Of a DNA stretch of 64,000 nucleotides, positions 44,218-52,919 are shown piece after piece. Where the stretch lies: the NCBI RefSeq assembly GCF_000153185.1, contig NZ_CH724153.1:446008-510007 (forward strand), written 5' to 3'. Under the pieces are notes generated by a model, which was not told the origin of the DNA, searched no databases, and worked only from the letters and a program-made list of their open reading frames with translations. The number at the start of each line of letters is the position of its first letter. Within the stretch, counting starts at the first letter, position 1. This DNA comes from Reinekea blandensis MED297 (GTDB lineage: Bacteria; Pseudomonadota; Gammaproteobacteria; Pseudomonadales; Natronospirillaceae). The translations under genes were made by a program, and so were the position numbers.

Positions 44218-45572
44218 CGTTTAAACCAGAGCTTTTGTCTCCGGCGGGCACGATCCGCAACATGCGCTATGCCTTTGCCTATGGTGCCGATGCGGTCTAT
44301 GCCGGTCAGCCCCGGTATTCCCTGAGGGTGCGCAACAATGATTTTACGCTGGCGAACCTGGAGCAGGGGATCAACGAGGCACATGCCTTGGGCAAGCAGT
44401 TTTATGTGGCCAGTAACATTGCGCCTCATAATGCCAAAATCAAAACCTACATGCGCGATATCGAACCGGTTATCGAGATGAAGCCGGATGCCTTGATCAT
44501 GTCCGATCCCGGTCTGATTATGATGGTGCGTGATCGTTTCCCGGATCAGGTGGTGCACTTATCGGTCCAGGCCAACGTCGTTAACTATGCCTCCGCGGAG
44601 TTTTGGTACCGGCAGGGCATCCGTCGGATTATTCTGTCGCGCGAGCTGTCATTGGAAGAGATCGCGCAGATCCGCGAGCATTGCCCGGATCTGGAAATTG
44701 AAACCTTTGTCCACGGTGCGTTGTGCATTGCGTACTCCGGTCGTTGCCTGTTGAGTGGTTATATCAATAAACGCGACCCGAATCAGGGGACCTGCACCAA
44801 TACCTGCCGGTGGAAATACAATGCCCATGAAGCGCGCGAAGACGACAGCGGCGATGTGGTGCCGACCAACCCTGAAATCTGGACGCCACCGGAGCAGAAA
44901 ATTGCCTCGGATGCGCCGACCTTAGGCGCAGGTGGACCGACGGATGAGCTGTTCTTGCTGGAAGAAGAGGGCCGGCCGGGGACGTTTATGCCCGCCTATG
45001 AAGACGAGCACGGTACCTACATCATGAATTCTAAAGATCTGCGTGCGATTCAACACGTGGATACGCTGACCCGAATGGGCGTGCACAGTCTGAAAATCGA
45101 AGGCCGCACCAAGAGCCACTATTACGTAGCCAGAACGGCTCAGGCTTATCGCCAGGCCATTGATGATGCCGCGGCGGGTAAACCCTTTGATAAAGGCTTG
45201 ATGAATACTCTGGAAAATCTCGCGCATCGGGGTTACACAGAAGGGTTTTATCGCCGACACGTTCATGATGAGTATCAGAACTATGAGACGGGCCGATCCA
45301 TTAGTGTGCATCAGCAGTTCGTTGCAGAAGTGATAGAGCGCGATGGCGAAGCGCTGACCATGGAAGTTAAAAATAAGTTTGCCGTCGGCGACTCCGTTGA
45401 ATTGATGACGCCAAAAGGTAACCAGACCTTCGTGTTAGAGCATGTGCAAAATGCTAAAAATAACCACGATATGGAAGAAGTACCTGGGGCCGGTTATCGA
45501 GTGCGTATTCGAGTGCCGGAAGCGCTGGCTCAAGACGCTGAGCAATACGGTCTGCTGATGAAGAATCTGTAA
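44214..45572 (+). CDS. trhP: TrhP, prephenate-dependent tRNA uridine-34 hydroxylase (peptidase U32 family)
   Basis: 452 aa. U32 family: [76 protein letters not shown] and the Cys set ending [13 protein letters not shown], likely iron-sulfur ligands. TrhP (YegQ) makes the same 5-hydroxyuridine as TrhO without oxygen. Start ATG overlaps the trhO stop, so the two are made together. Confidence 0.92.
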   Translation: MTFKPELLSPAGTIRNMRYAFAYGADAVYAGQPRYSLRVRNNDFTLANLEQGINEAHALGKQFYVASNIAPHNAKIKTYMRDIEPVIEMKPDALIMSDPGLIMMVRDRFPDQVVHLSVQANVVNYASAEFWYRQGIRRIILSRELSLEEIAQIREHCPDLEIETFVHGALCIAYSGRCLLSGYINKRDPNQGTCTNTCRWKYNAHEAREDDSGDVVPTNPEIWTPPEQKIASDAPTLGAGGPTDELFLLEEEGRPGTFMPAYEDEHGTYIMNSKDLRAIQHVDTLTRMGVHSLKIEGRTKSHYYVARTAQAYRQAIDDAAAGKPFDKGLMNTLENLAHRGYTEGFYRRHVHDEYQNYETGRSISVHQQFVAEVIERDGEALTMEVKNKFAVGDSVELMTPKGNQTFVLEHVQNAKNNHDMEEVPGAGYRVRIRVPEALAQDAEQYGLLMKNL

Positions 45573-45613
45573 TCGCTTAAAAGCTATGGCTGATGAAAGG
45601 GTAAACGGAAGCT

Positions 45614-45641
45614 AAGGGTGAGTGCACAAGCACTCACCCTT
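45614..45641. terminator. Bidirectional hairpin between trhP and reverse gene
   Basis: AAGGGTGAGTGC, loop ACAA, GCACTCACCCTT: a perfect 12-bp stem between two genes that converge. T tract short. Confidence 0.75.
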
Positions 45642-45647
45642 CATCGA

Positions 45648-46085
45648 TCAGAAACGCAGACCGACGCCGACATAGCTTTCAGACGGGTGAGAACCGCCTT
45701 CGATGACGATGGAGCTCTGATTGACATCGATGTTCAGGCCCACTTCAAAACCGAGACCAAACTGGGTTGATTCACCGCCACTGATGGCTGGGCCCAGGCT
45801 GCCGTAAAGGCTCAAACCGGTTGAAAGACCAATGAGCAGGCCACCAGACAGTTCTGCACCAATGGCTAAGCCATCCGCAAACCCGGCACCGACTTCAATC
45901 TCACCAAAGGTGTTGATGCCATTAGAGCGCAAAAACGCGATGTCCAGTGGGATGCCCTGAGACGCTACAAATCCGAGGCCGCTGTAGTTTGCCAGTGCCA
46001 GCTCGGTACCACCTTTTCCGCCGGCAAATGCCGGAGTTGCTAACGCGACAGAGACAGCCGCAGCAAGAATCGTCTTTTTCATCAT
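45648..46085 (-). CDS. Small secreted barrel-like outer membrane protein
   Basis: 145 aa from ATG 46085 (the frame opens at GTG 46091). A Sec signal peptide (KKTILAAAVSVALATPAFA) is followed by a glycine-rich, alternating hydrophobic chain ending in Phe (VGVGLRF), typical of small outer-membrane beta barrels. I do not recognise the family. It follows galM with only 2 nt between start and stop, so it is the last gene of the gal operon. Confidence 0.7.
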   Translation of the reverse strand: MMKKTILAAAVSVALATPAFAGGKGGTELALANYSGLGFVASQGIPLDIAFLRSNGINTFGEIEVGAGFADGLAIGAELSGGLLIGLSTGLSLYGSLGPAISGGESTQFGLGFEVGLNIDVNQSSIVIEGGSHPSESYVGVGLRF

Positions 46086-46087
46086 GG

Positions 46088-47149
46088 TCACTCGTTTATG
46101 GTTTGGAATGAGTATTCGATTATAGCGGAATAGGCCTTAGCCGGGTCAATGATGCAATCTGGAAAGTGTGCATGGTTCGGCGAATCCGGCCAAAAGCCGG
46201 GTTCCAGGCAAAACGCGCCATGTTGCTGGAAACGATAGTGATCGTTCTTGGGCGAGCCGCCGACAAAATTACCGGTATAGAGCTGCATGCCAGGCAAATC
46301 GGACCAGCACTCCAGTTGAACGTCTCGCGCAGGCAGCCGGACCGAGGCTAGGCGACGAAAGGCGCGATCCTGCGGATAACAGTAGCAGTGATCAACACCG
46401 CCGGCTCTTTGCAACCTGGTATCATTGGACTGTTCAAGTCGCTCGGCGACATCGCTCCATTGGGTGAAATCGAGTCCGGTGTTGGTAACCGATGCGACTG
46501 TCCCTGTTGGCAGAGCCTGCTCATCGGCTTCCAGAAACTGATCGCTGTCGACTTTGACCAGTTGACCATTTAAATGACCGGTGGTTTCTCCAGCCAGGTT
46601 AAAATAGGTGTGATTGGTAATACTGATGGGAGTGGCCGCGTCGGTTTCAGCACGGTACTCAAAGCGGACGCGATCATCGTCACTGAGCGTTATGACCAGT
46701 TCGAAAGAAACATTGCCAGGATACCCGCTGTCGCCCGCCCTAGATTGGCAGCGCAGAGTCAGGGTCGGAATGTGATCATTTTTTAAGGTGAGGTAACTGT
46801 CCCAGACTTTGCTGGCCAACCCGGTTGAACCACCGTGAATATGGTGAGGATGAAGATTGACTTCCAGTTGCAGCGGTGTGCCATCAACCGTCAGTTTGCC
46901 ATGCCCGATGCGATTGGCAAAACGACCAACGGTCGCGCCAATGAAGCCGCGCTGACTGTTTTGTGCATCCAGCGTATCGCAACCCAAAACCAGACTTTCG
47001 GCATCTTCCGGCCGGGTAAAACCAAGCCAAGAAGCCCCCAGGCTGCTGAACTGGGCGCGGGTGCCTCGTGCGTTGGTCAGAGTGAATCGTTTGACCTCCG
47101 TGCCATCTGGCAGATGGCCGAAGGTTTGCTCGGAAATGCTCGCGGTCAT
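46088..47149 (-). CDS. galM: GalM, aldose 1-epimerase
   Basis: 353 aa. Mutarotase fold with TVGRFANRIGHGKL, HHIHGGSTGLASKVWDS, SITNHTYFNLAGE (catalytic His), GVDHCY and CLEPGFWPDSPNHAHFPDCI with the Glu base. Interconverts alpha and beta galactose for GalK. Cytoplasmic. Third gene of galTKM. Confidence 0.93.
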   Translation of the reverse strand: MTASISEQTFGHLPDGTEVKRFTLTNARGTRAQFSSLGASWLGFTRPEDAESLVLGCDTLDAQNSQRGFIGATVGRFANRIGHGKLTVDGTPLQLEVNLHPHHIHGGSTGLASKVWDSYLTLKNDHIPTLTLRCQSRAGDSGYPGNVSFELVITLSDDDRVRFEYRAETDAATPISITNHTYFNLAGETTGHLNGQLVKVDSDQFLEADEQALPTGTVASVTNTGLDFTQWSDVAERLEQSNDTRLQRAGGVDHCYCYPQDRAFRRLASVRLPARDVQLECWSDLPGMQLYTGNFVGGSPKNDHYRFQQHGAFCLEPGFWPDSPNHAHFPDCIIDPAKAYSAIIEYSFQTINE

Positions 47150-47184
47150 AAACGTATCCGTAAAGGTTTACTGCAAAGCCGCGA

Positions 47185-48336
47185 TTATGCCACAAAGGCT
47201 CCGTTCACGGCTCGGCAGATGTAAACCGATTCTTTGATACCGAAGCGTTTTTCATACTGATCCGCCACTCGGGCAATGACTGCGTCGACCTGATCGCGAT
47301 GAACCAGCGAGACAACACAGCCGCCGAAGCCACCGCCGGTCATTCGAACACCGCCGGGTTTACCCGTGAGAGCGTCTCTGATGATGTCAACCAAGCCGTC
47401 AATCGCCGGAACCGTAATTTCAAAGTCGTCTTTCATCGACTCATGAGAAGCATGCATCAGACGCCCCATGGTTTGCCAATCTCGATCGCGCAATGCAGTG
47501 GCGGCATCGAGCGTGCGAGCATTTTCGCTGATGATGTGCCGCGCCCGGCGATAGATGACTGAATCCATAGATGGACGTGCCCGTTCCAAATCGTCTAGCG
47601 AGGCGTCCCTGAGTGCCGGAACCTTTAAAAGGTCGCTGGCAAGCTGGCACTGCCGTCGCCGCGTGTTGTATTCGCTGTCGACGAGCCCTCGTTGCACATT
47701 CGAGTTGAAAATCACGATCCGGAAGTCCGCGTCCATGGGAACGGCTTGACTGGTCAGTGAGCGGCAATCAATCAGTAATGCATGATTGTCCTGCCCCTGA
47801 GCGCTGATCAACTGATCCATGATCCCGGTTTGAGCACCAATAAAATCGTTTTCGGCACGTTGACCGTATTGTGCGGCTTCGACAGACGAAATACTGAGTT
47901 GGTTCAGGTCGGCGAACATGCGAATCAGAACAATTTCCAGCGCTGCTGATGAGCTTAATCCAGCGCCGTATGGGACGTCACCAATCACACAGATGTCCAC
48001 ACCCTGAAGCGTGAAGTTGGCTTTCAACAGTGTGTCGGCCACCGCACGTACATAGTTTGCCCAGGTCGACGTCGTCGATTTCTCCAGGCGATCCTGAAGC
48101 GAAAACTCAACGACCTCTTGATGAAAATTCAGCGCGCAAATGCGGACGGTGTTGTCTGAACGGGGCGATGCGGCTACGACGGTACCGAAGTTTATCGCTG
48201 CCGGCAGGACAAATCCGTCGTTATAGTCCGTGTGTTCGCCGATCAGATTGACTCGTCCGGGGGCGTGATAAGTGCTGGCTGGTTCATAGCCAAAGGCCTC
48301 TTTGAAACCGGATATTACCTGGGCTGTCAGACTCAT
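47185..48336 (-). CDS. galK: GalK, galactokinase
   Basis: 383 aa, GHMP kinase. Galactose signature GRVNLIGEHTDYNDGFVLP, ATP loop VPYGAGLSSSAALEI and GVRMTGGGFGGCVVSL. Makes galactose-1-phosphate. Its ATG overlaps the galT stop by 4 nt. Confidence 0.96.
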   Translation of the reverse strand: MSLTAQVISGFKEAFGYEPASTYHAPGRVNLIGEHTDYNDGFVLPAAINFGTVVAASPRSDNTVRICALNFHQEVVEFSLQDRLEKSTTSTWANYVRAVADTLLKANFTLQGVDICVIGDVPYGAGLSSSAALEIVLIRMFADLNQLSISSVEAAQYGQRAENDFIGAQTGIMDQLISAQGQDNHALLIDCRSLTSQAVPMDADFRIVIFNSNVQRGLVDSEYNTRRRQCQLASDLLKVPALRDASLDDLERARPSMDSVIYRRARHIISENARTLDAATALRDRDWQTMGRLMHASHESMKDDFEITVPAIDGLVDIIRDALTGKPGGVRMTGGGFGGCVVSLVHRDQVDAVIARVADQYEKRFGIKESVYICRAVNGAFVA

Positions 48337-49382
48337 TCAGAGTGCTCCTTAAAATGCGTAGTCGATACGGTCTGCAGTTTTTCAGCGGCTTGCTCCGGTG
48401 TCAGGTCACGTTGCGCTTCAGCAAGCATCTCATAACCCACCATAAACTTTTTAACGCTTGAGCTGCGTAACAAAGGCGGGAAGAAATGTGCGTGTAACTG
48501 CCAGGCTGGGTTTTCGGCTTCGGAACTCGGCGCACCGTGCCAGCCCATTGAATAGGGGAATGAAGTGTTGAACAAGTTGTCGTACCGGCAAGTAAGTTCG
48601 CTCAGTGCGGCCGCAAGTGTATGGCGCTGTGGTTCACTGAGTTCTCCGATATGTCGGCAGGCGAACTTTGGTAACAACAGGGTTTCAAAGGGCCAGGCGG
48701 CCCAATAGGGGACCACCGCAATCCAATCGTCATTTTCGACGACGGTGCGCGCACCATCGGCCGACTCCCGAAGCGCATAATCCAGAAGCATCGCACTGCT
48801 ATGAGTCTGGAAGTAAGCCTGTTGTTGATTGTGCTCGCGGGCAGGCAGCGTGGGTACTGTGGTATTTGCCCAGATCTGGCCATGTGGGTGTGGTTGTGAG
48901 CACCCCATGATTTCACCTTTGTTTTCGAACAGCTGTACCCATTCGTAGCTCTGTGACAGTCGCTGGTGCTGCTCTATCCAGGTGTTGATGACGGCAAAAA
49001 TGTCGCTCAATGGCAGTTCAGGCAATGTTTTGCTGTGATCAGGGCTGAAACAGATGACGTGCGCCTCACCCTGTTCTGAGGCGTAGCGGAACAGCGGGTC
49101 CTGTTGAGACGATAACGGTGTGGTCTTCTGTAGGGCTGCAAAGTCATTTTCAAAAACAAAGGTCGTTTGATAATCCGGATTGGTTGCACCACTGATTCGG
49201 GTATTCCCGGGGCACAAAAAACACTGGTCATCGTAACTGGGCAGTTGCGGAATGTCGGCGGCTTCCTGTTGACCCTGCCAAGGGCGTTTGGCCCGGTGTG
49301 GCGAGACCAGCACCCAGTCATCGGTCAATGGGTTATAACGTTTGTGTGGATGGTCTGTTGGGTCAAAAGTGTCGTTGGCCAT
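48333..49382 (-). CDS. galT: GalT, galactose-1-phosphate uridylyltransferase
   Basis: 349 aa from ATG 49382 (ANDTFDPTDHPHKRYNPLTD); the frame extends to 49481 but that would cover the operator. HIT-family enzyme with the uridylylated His in GCSQPHPHGQIWA, the zinc Cys pair in CFLCPGN, and LHAHFFPP. First gene of the operon. galE is not in the window. Confidence 0.94.
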   Translation of the reverse strand: MANDTFDPTDHPHKRYNPLTDDWVLVSPHRAKRPWQGQQEAADIPQLPSYDDQCFLCPGNTRISGATNPDYQTTFVFENDFAALQKTTPLSSQQDPLFRYASEQGEAHVICFSPDHSKTLPELPLSDIFAVINTWIEQHQRLSQSYEWVQLFENKGEIMGCSQPHPHGQIWANTTVPTLPAREHNQQQAYFQTHSSAMLLDYALRESADGARTVVENDDWIAVVPYWAAWPFETLLLPKFACRHIGELSEPQRHTLAAALSELTCRYDNLFNTSFPYSMGWHGAPSSEAENPAWQLHAHFFPPLLRSSSVKKFMVGYEMLAEAQRDLTPEQAAEKLQTVSTTHFKEHSE

Positions 49383-49428
49383 CTCGGTCTCACCCTTTTG
49401 TAAAGAAAGTGTTCGAATTTTACCTAGT

Positions 49429-49444
49429 TTGAAAACGTTTTCAA
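49429..49444. promoter_or_regulatory. GalR/LacI-type operator 1
   Basis: TTGAAAACGTTTTCAA is a perfect 16-bp palindrome with the central CG typical of LacI/GalR-family sites. It lies between galT and the regulator gene, nearer to galT. Confidence 0.8.
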
Positions 49445-49483
49445 GTGCTATCCCATTGTTTAAAATCAAGAAATGGGTCACTA

Positions 49484-49501
49484 TTTGAAACCTGTTTCAA
49501 A
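49484..49501. promoter_or_regulatory. GalR/LacI-type operator 2
   Basis: TTTGAAACCTGTTTCAAA: perfect 8-nt arms around CT, a variant of operator 1 placed 19 nt before the regulator's ATG. Its centre is about 56 nt from that of operator 1. Confidence 0.72.
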
Positions 49502-49519
49502 CATCTGGGGTGCCCTTGC

Positions 49520-50521
49520 ATGGCCAATATCAAAGACGTCGCAAAAGAAGCGGGTGTGTCCGTTTCAACGGTGTCACGAGTAATTAATAACTCGGCATCG
49601 GTGGTACCGGATAAGCGACAAGCCGTATTGGTGGCCATGGAAAAGCTTAAATACCAACCAAACACGCTGGCTCGTGCCTTGGTCAGTAACCGATCAGACT
49701 GTGTTGGCTTGCTGGTCGGTGAGATCGATTCCCCGTTTTTTGCGCAATTAATGGCGGGCGTTCATCGGGTGGTGATGGAGGCCGGCAAACACGTGATCGT
49801 GACCGCGGGCTATCATCAGCCGGACCTCGAACGCAAAGCCATTCAGTTTATGCAGGAACGACGCTGCGACGCGCTGATCATTCACTCAAAAGCCATCCCC
49901 GATGATGAGCTCATTGAGCTGTTGAAGCTGGACACGCCGGTGTTCCTCATTAACCGTGTGATTGTTGGTTGGGAAGATCGGTGCGTGTATCTGGATAATG
50001 AATACGGTGCCTATCTCGCGACCCGGCACCTGCTCAGTCGCGGTCATCGGTCGATTGCTTACATCGGAACCAACATCGCCATTGAAGATGGTGAAAGCCG
50101 ATTAGCCGGGTACCGAAAAGCCCTGGAAGAGGCGGACATCGTTTATGACGACCGAATGGTCGTAAAAGCCTTTCCGGATGAAGAAGGCGGTAACTACGCG
50201 ATGTCGGAGGTTATGTCCCGGGATCTGGGGATTACGGCGCTCTTTGCCTATAACGATGCCATGGCAGCGGGTGCCATGGTCATGCTACAGGACTCTGGCC
50301 GGGCCATTCCGCAGGAAGTCTCGGTGGTAGGGTTTGATGACGTTATTCTCGCGCGGATTCTGAAGCCCCACCTGACGACCATTCGATACCCGATTAATGA
50401 AATGGGCGCACTGGCCGCGAAACTCGCGCTTTCCTCGATGGACGACAGCCCGATCAACCGCGATCAATCGCTGCGTTTTACGCCGAGACTGATAGAGAGA
50501 CAATCGGTGATTGCGCGATAA
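49520..50521 (+). CDS. LacI/GalR-family transcriptional repressor of gal genes
   Basis: 333 aa from ATG 49520 (ANIKDVAKEAGVSVSTVSRV); upstream codons in frame from 49445 would overlap operator 2. N-terminal LacI helix-turn-helix with the hinge helix YQPNTLARALVSNRSDCVGL, then a periplasmic-binding-protein-like domain (IGTNIAIEDGESRLAGYRKA, FAYNDAMAAGAMVML, VVGFDDV). Divergent from galTKM and flanked by two operators, so probably a galactose-responsive repressor. Confidence 0.9.
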   Translation: MANIKDVAKEAGVSVSTVSRVINNSASVVPDKRQAVLVAMEKLKYQPNTLARALVSNRSDCVGLLVGEIDSPFFAQLMAGVHRVVMEAGKHVIVTAGYHQPDLERKAIQFMQERRCDALIIHSKAIPDDELIELLKLDTPVFLINRVIVGWEDRCVYLDNEYGAYLATRHLLSRGHRSIAYIGTNIAIEDGESRLAGYRKALEEADIVYDDRMVVKAFPDEEGGNYAMSEVMSRDLGITALFAYNDAMAAGAMVMLQDSGRAIPQEVSVVGFDDVILARILKPHLTTIRYPINEMGALAAKLALSSMDDSPINRDQSLRFTPRLIERQSVIAR

Positions 50522-50776
50522 TGCTCGGTATTATGGCGAGAAATCAGATGATTGGACTTATATATTGAGTCCTGGTGGTTAATCTTCTTGAATGATGGGT
50601 CTGATTCAGAGACTCATTTTTAACACTTATTTTTATACTATTTTCCATGGATAACATCGGCTTCCCGGTTTGAGTGTGGATGTCGGAAAAATAAATAAGT
50701 TCGTCTGCTACGGCATGCAACGCAGAGTCAAAACATCGCTATAACTGCAGAACGAATGTCACCCTGGAGATTAGTT

Positions 50777-51898
50777 ATGAAAATCGGTATCCCGAAGGAA
50801 ATCAAAAATCACGAATATCGCGTTGGTTTAACGCCGATGGCAGTGCTTGAACTGACACACCATGGCCATGACGTTGCTGTCGAAACACTGGCAGGCGATG
50901 CCATTGGTTTCAGTGATGAACAGTATCAGGCCGCCGGCGCGCAGATTCTGAATACGGCCGCCGATGTGTTTGACTGGGCAGAAATGATTGTCAAGGTCAA
51001 AGAGCCTCAGGCGGTTGAACGTGCCATGCTAAAGCCAGAGCACACTTTGTTTACTTACTTGCATCTGGCTCCGGATGTTCCTCAAACGCAGGACCTGATT
51101 AAATCGGGCGCAGTCTGCATTGCTTATGAAACGGTGACGGATGCACGAGGTCAGTTGCCATTACTGGCTCCGATGTCGGAAGTGGCCGGGCGGATGTCCG
51201 TTCAGGCGGGTGCTCATTCATTGGAAATCGCACAGGGTGGTCGTGGCCTGTTGTTGGGCGGTGTGCCAGGAGTCGAGGCCGCCAAAGTCGTCGTAATCGG
51301 AGCCGGTGTTGTCGGACAAAACGCGGTTGCGATGGCCGTGGGAACCGGCGCTGATGTTGTCGTTTTGGATAAGAATGTGGATGTATTGCGTCAACTCGAC
51401 AAGCAGTATGGCAATCGAATTAAGACCGTTTATTCAAACAAAGAAGCGCTTGAGCGGCATGTGCTTGAGGCTGATCTGGTCGTCGGTGCGGTATTGATTC
51501 CCGGGGCGGCGGCACCGAAGCTGGTTACCCGCGATATGATCAGTCGTATGAAGAAAGGTGCGGTGCTGGTGGATGTCGCGATCGATCAAGGCGGTTGTTT
51601 TGAAACCTCGAAAGCCACCACACATGCAGAGCCAACTTACATCGTCGATGGTGTGGTGCATTACTGTGTGGCCAATATGCCTGGTGCCGTTGCCCGAACG
51701 TCGACCATGGCGCTGAACAATGCAACGCTGCCCTTTGTCCTTCAGTTGGCAAACAAAGGCGCGAAACAAGCCATGGCGGACAACCCGCATTTGTTGGATG
51801 GCTTGAATGTGTGCCGCGGAAAAGTGACTTACAAGAGCGTTGCTGATGATCAGAACCTGGAACATGTCTCAGCGGAAGATGCACTTGCATTAATTTGA
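50777..51898 (+). CDS. ald: Alanine dehydrogenase
   Basis: 373 aa from ATG 50777, with GGAG 8-9 nt upstream. IGIPKEIKNHEYRVGLTP is the family start, then the pyruvate/NAD elements LAPMSEVAGRMSVQ, VVVIGAGVVGQNAVAMA and HYCVANMPGAVARTST. It interconverts L-alanine and pyruvate with NAD. The 255-nt upstream gap shows no hairpin or operator I trust. Confidence 0.94.
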   Translation: MKIGIPKEIKNHEYRVGLTPMAVLELTHHGHDVAVETLAGDAIGFSDEQYQAAGAQILNTAADVFDWAEMIVKVKEPQAVERAMLKPEHTLFTYLHLAPDVPQTQDLIKSGAVCIAYETVTDARGQLPLLAPMSEVAGRMSVQAGAHSLEIAQGGRGLLLGGVPGVEAAKVVVIGAGVVGQNAVAMAVGTGADVVVLDKNVDVLRQLDKQYGNRIKTVYSNKEALERHVLEADLVVGAVLIPGAAAPKLVTRDMISRMKKGAVLVDVAIDQGGCFETSKATTHAEPTYIVDGVVHYCVANMPGAVARTSTMALNNATLPFVLQLANKGAKQAMADNPHLLDGLNVCRGKVTYKSVADDQNLEHVSAEDALALI

Positions 51899-51917
51899 TT
51901 GATGTTCCTTTCTCCAC

Positions 51918-51940
51918 AGGCGGCCGATTGACGGCCGCCT
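51918..51940 (+). terminator. GC-rich hairpin after ald
   Basis: AGGCGGCCG, loop ATTGA, CGGCCGCCT: 9 perfect pairs, 19 nt after the ald stop, without a strong T tract. Confidence 0.6.
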
Positions 51941-52010
51941 GACTTCAAGCTATTTCCCCAGTGTTCATAAGTCGGATAAACTGCCCGTTTTGTTGTGATG
52001 ATCGCGAAAC

Positions 52011-52784
52011 ATGATAGGCGTATTTGATTCTGGCCTCGGCGGCTTAACCGTTTTAAACAGTATCCGTAGTCTGTTGCCGGATCAGGCATTGATTTACGTG
52101 GCCGATCAGGCCTATACACCCTATGGAGATCAGTCAGAAGCAACCGTCACTCAGCGCAGTCGCGAAATCAGTCAATGGCTGATCGAGCAGGGGTGCCAGC
52201 TCATAGTCATTGCCTGCAATACGGCTACAGCCATCGCCATCGATCAGTTGCGCCGGGAGTTCTCAGTACCTATTGTGGGTGTTGAGCCGGGTGTTAAGCC
52301 TGCCGCTTTGCTTAGTCGTACTCGGAAAATTGGTATTCTGGCCACTGAAAACACCGTTGCTTCGCAACGCTATCAACGACTCATTCAGGCGTTTTTGCCC
52401 AATGTTCAGGTAATTAGCCAGGGTTGCTCGGGTCTGGCGGATGCGATTGAGTCTGACCCTGAGGCCATTCCGGCTTTGTTGCAGAAATATTTGTGCCCGC
52501 TGCTTGATGAAGGTGTTGATCAGGTTGTTCTCGGGTGCACGCATTACCCGTTGATACGGTCGCAGATTGAACAGCTGGCGGGTGCACGGGCCCGAGTCAT
52601 TGACACCAGTGACGCCATTGCCATGGAGGTTCGGCGTCGTTTGCCGGCAAAGACAAGCAATGACGTGGTTGATGTGCGCTGGTACACCACAAAGTTTGAT
52701 GCCTCTCAGGCCGGGCGGCTGCAGCACTACGACCAATTGAAAGCCCTGGCTGGCGTTCAGCCAGAAGCGCTGAATTTGCCTTAG
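52011..52784 (+). CDS. murI: MurI, glutamate racemase
   Basis: 257 aa. GVFDSGLGGLTVLNSIR at the start, first catalytic Cys69 in IACNTATA, second in LGCTHYPLI. Supplies D-glutamate for peptidoglycan. ATG 52011 has only a weak ribosome-binding site (GCGAAAC). Confidence 0.94.
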   Translation: MIGVFDSGLGGLTVLNSIRSLLPDQALIYVADQAYTPYGDQSEATVTQRSREISQWLIEQGCQLIVIACNTATAIAIDQLRREFSVPIVGVEPGVKPAALLSRTRKIGILATENTVASQRYQRLIQAFLPNVQVISQGCSGLADAIESDPEAIPALLQKYLCPLLDEGVDQVVLGCTHYPLIRSQIEQLAGARARVIDTSDAIAMEVRRRLPAKTSNDVVDVRWYTTKFDASQAGRLQHYDQLKALAGVQPEALNLP

Positions 52785-52919
52785 TCCGGCCATATCTCAC
52801 GGTGAGCGAACGTTTTGGCAGCGATGGGCCATTAGTCACTTTAACCGAGGCTTGGCTTTTAATCGGGCGGTTAGCCCTGATAATGGGCGGACGTGTCCGA
52901 CATTACCAAGGATCCCGCC

